Assembly (NCBI RefSeq): GCF_000177195.2
Contig: NC_015953.1
Span: 62,001 to 126,000, forward strand
Reading direction: 5' to 3'
DNA: 64,000 nt
Origin: Streptomyces sp. SirexAA-E
GTDB lineage: Bacteria > Actinomycetota > Actinomycetes > Streptomycetales > Streptomycetaceae
Shown: one piece after another, positions 59,390 to 64,000 of the stretch
Numbering within the stretch: position 1 is the stretch's first letter
How the letters are laid out: every line of letters begins with the position of its first letter
The notes under the pieces: generated by a model
The model's database searches: none
The model's input: the letters and a program-made list of their open reading frames with translations, nothing else
What the model was told of the DNA's origin: nothing
Program-made: the position numbers and the translations under genes

Positions 59390-59528
59390 TTCCCGATCAC
59401 CCCGAACTCCCGAGGTGCTGGGGACGACCGCCTCGGCGGCGAGGCCGCGCCCGCGTGTCGAGAGACCCCGTCGGCTCCCACGTCCCCTATGACGGACAAG
59501 GGCAACGTTTGGAGGACCGGGAATCGCC

Positions 59529-59933
59529 ATGCCGGACGACACCGAACAGATCCGCACGCTGGTCGAGGAGTGGGCGCGGGCGGTGCACCGCGGTGACCTG
59601 AGCACCGTGGTGGCCGATCACGCCGAGGACATCGTCGTTTTCGACGTGCCGCCACCGTTCAGGGGCGTGCGCGGCCTGGCCGCCTACCGGGAGCTGTGGC
59701 CGCCGTTCTTCGAGTGGCAGGCACAAGGCGCGGACTTCGACGTCGAGGAGCTGGAGGTCACCGCAGGCGGGGAGGTCGCGTTCGCGTACGCCCTGCTGCG
59801 CTGCGGGACGCCCGACGAGTTGGCCGCCCGTCCCGGTCTGCGGCTGCGGCTGACCCTGGGGCTGCGCAAGCAGTCCGAACGGTGGGTGGTTGCACATGAG
59901 CACCACTCGTTCCCCTGCACGGAGGCGCCGTGA
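59529..59933 (+). CDS. SnoaL/NTF2-like protein (DUF4440-type)
   Basis: A 134-residue single-domain protein, ATG 59529: IRTLVEEWARAVHRGDLSTV, VADHAEDIVVFDVPPPFRGV, AYRELWPPFFEWQAQGADFD, AGGEVAFAYALLRCGTPDEL, WVVAHEHHSFPC. This is the NTF2-like alpha+beta barrel of SnoaL/SgcJ proteins and ketosteroid isomerase relatives. Many act as small-molecule isomerases or cyclases, others have no known role. It lies about 140 bp after the lyase-like gene on the same strand and may be cotranscribed. Confidence 0.85.
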   Translation: MPDDTEQIRTLVEEWARAVHRGDLSTVVADHAEDIVVFDVPPPFRGVRGLAAYRELWPPFFEWQAQGADFDVEELEVTAGGEVAFAYALLRCGTPDELAARPGLRLRLTLGLRKQSERWVVAHEHHSFPCTEAP

Positions 59934-60084
59934 TCCCCTACGGCGATGACGCCGAGCACCGCGCCACGGCCGGCTCGACGAGCCCCCGCAGCCAGACATC
60001 ACGTTCGATCCGGATGACGCGCACGACGCAGGTGGCGCCCGCCGCCAGGGGTGCCGGTGATCGCGACGACGGCACTCCCCCGGA

Positions 60085-60774
60085 TCAGCCGCTGACCGTC
60101 AGCTGGATGTCGCCGATCCGCCCTATCCGGTCGAAGGAGACAACGGCGGCGTTCCCGGTCGGCAGATCGGCGATCAACCGGTCGCCTTCCACACGCTGCG
60201 GCACCCCGTGGCGCTCGAAGTACCCCATGACGGCTTGTCGCGGCGCATACCCGATGAGCGAGGCCCCGGTCATGAGCACGCGTGGCAGGGCGACGGGATC
60301 GAGCTGGGCGCTCGGCACCTTCGGGTCGTCGGGCAGGAAGTACACCTGGGTGCCGGGACCGGCGGGCTGACCGATGTATCCAGGGGTGTTCGCTACCCCC
60401 ATCCCCGCGAAAGCCAGCATCTCGGCGGCCCGCCGAGGATCGTCGAACCCGGACAGATCCATTTCCTCGGCGGTGAGCTCAGGAATCCCGTGCGTCTGCC
60501 CGTACCGTGCCACCGCAGCGGACAAGGCAACGACCTCACTCCCGCCGAGCCCCGGATTCGCCCAGCCCCACAGCCAGGAACCCGCCTCCATGTCGTACGT
60601 GCCCAGGACACCGACCCGTAGCTGCACCTCCCCCTGCCGGTACGAACACGTCGGCAGGTCCGCGCTCCACGGCGCCTCGGGCAGGAACTCCATCAGCGCC
60701 TCGAGCTGAGCAGCGCCCCAGACGGAGTGCCGTTCCGCCTCGAGCAGGAATGGTTCGCTGAATCCGTTTGTCAT
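60085..60774 (-). CDS. DUF6882-like conserved hypothetical protein
   Basis: A 229-residue soluble protein, start 60774 (MTNGFSEPFLLEAERHSVWG). Characteristic blocks: LEALMEFLPEAPWSADLPTC, LGTYDMEAGSWLWGWANPGL, VARYGQTHGIPELTAEEMDL, ADLPTGNAAVVSFDRIGRIG. The GSWxWGWANP segment occurs in the DUF6882 family, common in actinomycetes and sometimes found in polymorphic-toxin immunity-like contexts. Here it stands alone, convergent with the NTF2-like gene. Function unknown. Confidence 0.7.
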   Translation of the reverse strand: MTNGFSEPFLLEAERHSVWGAAQLEALMEFLPEAPWSADLPTCSYRQGEVQLRVGVLGTYDMEAGSWLWGWANPGLGGSEVVALSAAVARYGQTHGIPELTAEEMDLSGFDDPRRAAEMLAFAGMGVANTPGYIGQPAGPGTQVYFLPDDPKVPSAQLDPVALPRVLMTGASLIGYAPRQAVMGYFERHGVPQRVEGDRLIADLPTGNAAVVSFDRIGRIGDIQLTVSG

Positions 60775-61029
60775 GATCAAGAGCGTAGGGGCGAGACCCG
60801 ATGACGGGTGGTCCGGGCCGACTTCGGGAGTACCACGCCCTCTTTCCTAGGCCCTGATGTCGGTGCCTGGAGCCGGCGTCAGGGTGAAGAGTTCAGACCT
60901 CTCGGTCCGGGCACAGGCCCCTGCCGAGCGGCAGCACGTCGCTGGTCATAGTCGAGAATGCGAACAGCTCGGGAAGCGCCTTGTCGAGCGTTCCAGCGAT
61001 CCGACGGACCGATGCCCGGACCGCCGGAC

Positions 61030-61250
61030 CCGTCGTGACGCCACCGCACCGCAAGTTCAAGAAGAAGAACGACCCGCACTCTGGCGGGAGAAGACGCGCG
61101 AGCGCCGAGGCAAGGCCCACTCCTCACGCCGCGTCCAGGCCAGGCACGACATCGCCCGCCGGGGGAACTGGCGAGCACCGGCCCGTCGCGTCGGCCGCCG
61201 CGAACACGTGGACGACACCGTCGTCGACTTGCTGTCCAGCAGCAGACCGC
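61030..61250 (+). pseudogene. IS5-type transposase C-terminal remnant
   Basis: The plus strand reads VTPPHRKFKKKNDP and, in another frame, WREKTRERRGKAHSSRRVQA, RHDIARRGNWRAPARRVGRR, EHVDDTVVDLLSSSR. This is the C-terminal block of a DDE_Tnp_4-type transposase (PHRKFKKxxPxWyeemxaRQRKAHSSRRIRVEHGIAHLKNWRALARHxGRREHxxDTVQAVAxLLS). The rest of the gene, and any terminal repeats, are gone. Confidence 0.7.
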
Positions 61251-61333
61251 AGACCCGATCCTGGCTTGGCAGCCGTGAGCGCCGAGGCCCCACCGGTCCT
61301 TCGGCGTCTCACCGCCGACCGTGCACGGGCTCG

Positions 61334-61927
61334 TCAGGAAGCGGACGGGACCGGGGCGGCGGAAGCCAGGCTGTAGAAGACCGAACGCCCCTGCTTGGAA
61401 CGCTCCAGCAGACCCTGCGCGACCCCCTGCTCCAGAGTGTTGCGCACCACCGTCACCTGGACCGCGCGCTCAGGGTGTGCCTCGGTGAGCGAGGCTGCGA
61501 CTTCCGCCGCCGACTTGGGTTCGCTCTGTCCCGCCAGGTAGGAGGTGGTCAGCTCCAGCCACGTCGGCTCCCCCAGCTTCTTGGGAGAGGCCGCCTTCTT
61601 CGGAGAGGCCGCCTTCTTGGGCGTCCTGCGCCCTGGGGCGGCAGCCGACTTGCCTGCCGCTGTCTTGCCGCCGGAGCGTCGGGGCGCGGGAGCCGCAGCC
61701 GTCTTGCGGCCCATGCTCTGCTTCGCCACCCGCTTGGCCGTGCCGCCCAGCACCTCCTGCATCTTCGTGAGGACCTGCTCGCTTTCCTCCAGGCGGACCA
61801 GCTCGTCCTGCAACCGTGCCAGTTCGGCACGTACGCGCTCCTGCTCGCTCCGGTTGGCGGACAGGTCGTCAGAAACCCGCTGGGCGTAGTCAGCCGTGAC
61901 GCTCGTAGTGGGAAGGTGTCCGGACAT
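61334..61927 (-). CDS. Coiled-coil, SPKK-rich, winged-helix-like protein
   Basis: A 197-residue protein, start 61927 (MSGHLPTTSVTADYAQRVSD; GAGG six bases upstream). Three parts: a coiled coil (SEQERVRAELARLQDELVRL, EESEQVLTKMQEVLGG, about 24-62); a Lys/Ala/Pro/Ser-rich basic linker (about 67-122) with two 18-bp-encoded repeats, KKAASPKKAASPKK, that contain SPKK minor-groove-binding motifs as in histone H1 tails; and a C-terminal helix-turn-helix-like region (WLELTTSYLAGQSEPKSAAE, VAASLTEAHPERAVQVTVVR, NTLEQGVAQGLLERSKQGRS, VFYSLAS). The last part is winged-helix-like with a basic wing. A nucleoid-associated or regulatory DNA-binding role is inferred. Confidence 0.75.
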   Translation of the reverse strand: MSGHLPTTSVTADYAQRVSDDLSANRSEQERVRAELARLQDELVRLEESEQVLTKMQEVLGGTAKRVAKQSMGRKTAAAPAPRRSGGKTAAGKSAAAPGRRTPKKAASPKKAASPKKLGEPTWLELTTSYLAGQSEPKSAAEVAASLTEAHPERAVQVTVVRNTLEQGVAQGLLERSKQGRSVFYSLASAAPVPSAS

Positions 61928-62364
61928 GTGGTCCTCAGCTCTCGACATGGGGGGTATGTGTAGAGACGATCGTACTCATACGGATCAACCCAATCCTCCG
62001 GCGCTTACTGCCTCATGGCCGTCACGTGAGCAGCTCTCCTGCCGAGCGCGAGGCACACCTGCATCCGTCCACGCGTTCGTTACCTCCACACGTGGCCGCG
62101 AGTGGCGTCGCCACTCTCCCTCCGTGGGACAACTCAGCGACACGGAACGAAGATCCACACGCCTGTCCGCGTTCCGAGCCGCGAGACGGCTTGCGAGGGG
62201 AACCCGTCCTGGACGCGGCGGAAGGCGCTGCCGTAGGCAGTGGCCACATTCGAGGACGCCGTGACCCAGCGGAAGAAGCGGGGGCGCGGTCTGTGTCCGG
62301 AGCGGTCCGGTGCGCCACCCGTCCCGCTTCCCTCGGTTTGGTACCTTTCAGGGGACACGAAAAT

Positions 62365-62378
62365 CGATCGGATGTTCG
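62365..62378. promoter_or_regulatory. LexA-box-like site before recA
   Basis: C-GATC-GGAT-GTTC-G differs at one position from the actinobacterial LexA consensus CGAAC-N4-GTTCG. It is 92 bp upstream of the recA ATG, suitable for SOS control. Region 61928-62364 otherwise holds no gene I can support. Confidence 0.55.
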
Positions 62379-62469
62379 CTTTCAGGACCTCCGACACGTC
62401 CGTTGTCGGCAGTAGACGCTCACGTTCTCCGACGTGCGGCGTGCCACTCAATCGGACCGGGTGAAACTC

Positions 62470-63540
62470 ATGGCAGGAACCGACCACGAGAAGGCACTGG
62501 ACACCGCGCTCGCACAGATCGAGCGGAAGTTCGGCAAGGGTGCGGTGATGCGTCTCGGTGAGCGGCCGAACGAGCCGATCGAGGTGATCCCCACGGGATC
62601 GACCGCGCTCGACGTCGCGCTCGGCGTCGGCGGTCTGCCGCGCGGCCGCGTGGTGGAGGTGTACGGCCCGGAGTCGTCCGGCAAGACGACGCTGACGCTG
62701 CACGCCGTGGCGAACGCCCAGAAGGCCGGCGGGTCGGTGGCGTTCGTCGACGCCGAGCACGCCCTGGACCCCGAATACGCCAAGAAGCTCGGTGTCGACA
62801 CCGACAACCTCATCCTGTCCCAGCCGGACAACGGTGAACAGGCGCTGGAGATCGTCGACATCCTGATTCGCTCCGGCGCGATCGACCTGATCGTGATCGA
62901 CTCCGTCGCGGCCCTGGTGCCCCGTGCGGAGATCGAGGGCGAGATGGGCGACTCCCACATGGGTCTGCAGGCCCGTCTGATGAGCCAGGCGCTCCGCAAG
63001 ATCACCAGCGCGCTCAGCCAGACGAGGACGACAGCGATCTTCATCAACCAGCTGCGCGAGAAGATCGGTGTGATGTTCGGTTCGCCGGAGACCACGACCG
63101 GCGGCCGGGCGCTGAAGTTCTACGCCTCGGTGCGTCTGGACATCCGGCGTATCGAGACGCTCAAGGACGGGATCGACGCGGTCGGCAACCGCACCCGAGT
63201 CAAGGTCGTCAAGAACAAGGTCGCGCCGCCGTTCAAGCAGGCCGAGTTCGACATCCTCTACGGCCAGGGGATCAGCCGTGAGGGCGGGCTGATCGACATG
63301 GGCGTGGAGCACGGCTTCGTCCGCAAGGCCGGCGCCTGGTACACGTACGAGGGCGACCAGCTGGGCCAGGGCAAGGAGAACGCCCGCAACTTCCTCAAGG
63401 ACAACCCCGACCTCGCCAACGAGATCGAGAAGAAGATCCTCCAGAAGCTCGGAATCGGAGTAGCGGCGAAGGTCGCGGTCGCGGAGGACACCGACCCCGC
63501 CCCCGACACCGCCCGGCCCTTGGCGGGAAGCGCCGCCTGA
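62470..63540 (+). CDS. recA: Recombinase RecA
   Basis: A 356-residue RecA. The ATG at 62470 ([20 protein letters not shown]) matches the usual Streptomyces RecA start. Motifs: Walker [21 protein letters not shown], Walker [22 protein letters not shown]1 [21 protein letters not shown]2 [20 protein letters not shown], and [20 protein letters not shown]. It binds ssDNA, exchanges strands and triggers LexA cleavage. The C-terminus is short (ends [19 protein letters not shown]), lacking the long Ala/Lys-rich tail I expect in the housekeeping Streptomyces RecA, and recX does not follow. It is therefore probably a second recA copy. Confidence 0.95.
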   Translation: MAGTDHEKALDTALAQIERKFGKGAVMRLGERPNEPIEVIPTGSTALDVALGVGGLPRGRVVEVYGPESSGKTTLTLHAVANAQKAGGSVAFVDAEHALDPEYAKKLGVDTDNLILSQPDNGEQALEIVDILIRSGAIDLIVIDSVAALVPRAEIEGEMGDSHMGLQARLMSQALRKITSALSQTRTTAIFINQLREKIGVMFGSPETTTGGRALKFYASVRLDIRRIETLKDGIDAVGNRTRVKVVKNKVAPPFKQAEFDILYGQGISREGGLIDMGVEHGFVRKAGAWYTYEGDQLGQGKENARNFLKDNPDLANEIEKKILQKLGIGVAAKVAVAEDTDPAPDTARPLAGSAA

Positions 63541-64000
63541 CAGGTGTGGGCGGGGCCCGGCCGGAGGTCAGGCTTCCGACGCGTTCGGCGTCGCGGCACG
63601 CCCCGCGGCGTCGGTCCACTCGCGTCCCTGTTCCGTGCCAAGGACCTGCTCGTGCGCGTACGGGTGGCACCGGCCCACCGGCTCGTACGCGTGACGCGGC
63701 GAACAGCTCGCTCGGCAAGGAAATCGTCGAGCGGCCAGGAGCGCCGCTCGACGGACTGGCGTCGGCGATGGGGGCCTTGCCTGACCGGTGTGTTGCCGCG
63801 GCGGCCTTCCCCGCGACGGCCCGGACCCACTTGGTCGGCGCGGACGCCACCACGGTCCGGATCCACCACGGCCCGGATCCACCACGGCGCCGCCGGGGAC
63901 GCATCTCGGTAACGGTGCCTCAACGCTAGGGGTATCTCCCACCGCTGCCCGCCTGTCCCGCACGCCCAGCGGGTCTCCGAGCTGAGCGCACCGGCCTTTC
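63541..64000. other. Right edge: no supportable gene; short tandem repeat
   Basis: No recX or other recognisable frame follows recA. At 63850-63887 a 16-bp unit (CCACGGYCCGGATCCA) is repeated 2.4 times. Open frames here have no motifs. Confidence 0.45.

Noticed and set aside
1..64000. A CRISPR array or cas genes
   Set aside because: No set of regularly spaced repeats and no Cas-like protein was seen.

Overview
The window reads as Streptomyces chromosome: very high GC, strong codon-position bias, GTG starts, AGGAGG-type ribosome sites, stressosome-type rsbRST genes, chitin-degradation genes with a DasR-like site, a rifampin phosphotransferase with its rifamycin-associated element, and several Streptomyces-typical hypothetical families. 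The first ~38 kb looks accessory: small regulator/oxidoreductase cassettes separated by wreckage of insertion sequences, an integrase-like gene, a conjugation-type FtsK/TraB gene, a BTAD (SARP-type) regulator, a TniQ gene and frameshifted TetR and SDR genes. The right half (38-60 kb) is made of intact operons.

Layout. 0-1.2 kb: start of an ABC exporter and scrambled remnants. 1.2-4.8 kb: TetR with an MDR reductase, an F420/NADP-type reductase and an Old Yellow Enzyme, probably an electrophile/quinone response. 5.3-8.5 kb: TetR with twin palindromic operators, an epimerase-like SDR, an SDR pseudogene containing an internal inversion, and an intact SDR. 8.5-16.5 kb: remnant-rich zone holding a methyltransferase, a protein that looks like a fused H2A-H2B histone doublet (12067-12846), a DUF6183-like and a DUF6584-like protein. 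16.7-21 kb: PadR/FAD-monooxygenase pair and a DesK/DesR-like two-component system. 21-25.6 kb: small hypotheticals, an orphan MT0933-type antitoxin, an LLM flavin oxidoreductase, a HEAT-like protein. 25.7-28.6 kb: rph and its RAE. 29-34.5 kb: GH114-like secreted protein, rsbR-rsbS-rsbT, an AA10 LPMO with a dre-like operator, and a GH19 chitinase whose stop codon lies in an IS target site. 34.5-36.3 kb: an IS5-type element with a frameshifted transposase next to a degenerate second IS.

36.4-46 kb: macro-domain protein, nucleotidyltransferase, then an apparent operon FCD regulator - sialidase-like protein - ECF transporter (S, T, two ATPases) - SDR, opposite a PuuE-like deacetylase. The two intergenic regions share a GTCA-type palindrome, so this looks like a regulated uptake and catabolic unit of unknown substrate. 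46.4-50.1 kb: GH16 lipoprotein, then a tRNA-Gln(CUG)-shaped RNA with an aberrant T-loop, immediately followed by a 766-residue protein of unknown function. 50.7-54.1 kb: serine hydrolase lipoprotein and a second two-component system. 54.4-60 kb: an OpuC/ProU-type betaine-class importer opposite a histidine-ammonia-lyase-like protein that lacks the Ala-Ser-Gly MIO triad; ergothioneine or another histidine-betaine is a plausible substrate. 60-64 kb: DUF6882-like protein, IS remnant, a coiled-coil/SPKK-rich winged-helix protein, and a recA with no recX behind it.

The strongest candidates for undescribed biology are the histone-like doublet, the tRNA-like leader with its large downstream gene, the MIO-less lyase/betaine importer locus, and the ECF/sialidase/deacetylase operon. 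Family assignments come from reading motifs and from memory; no database search was run.
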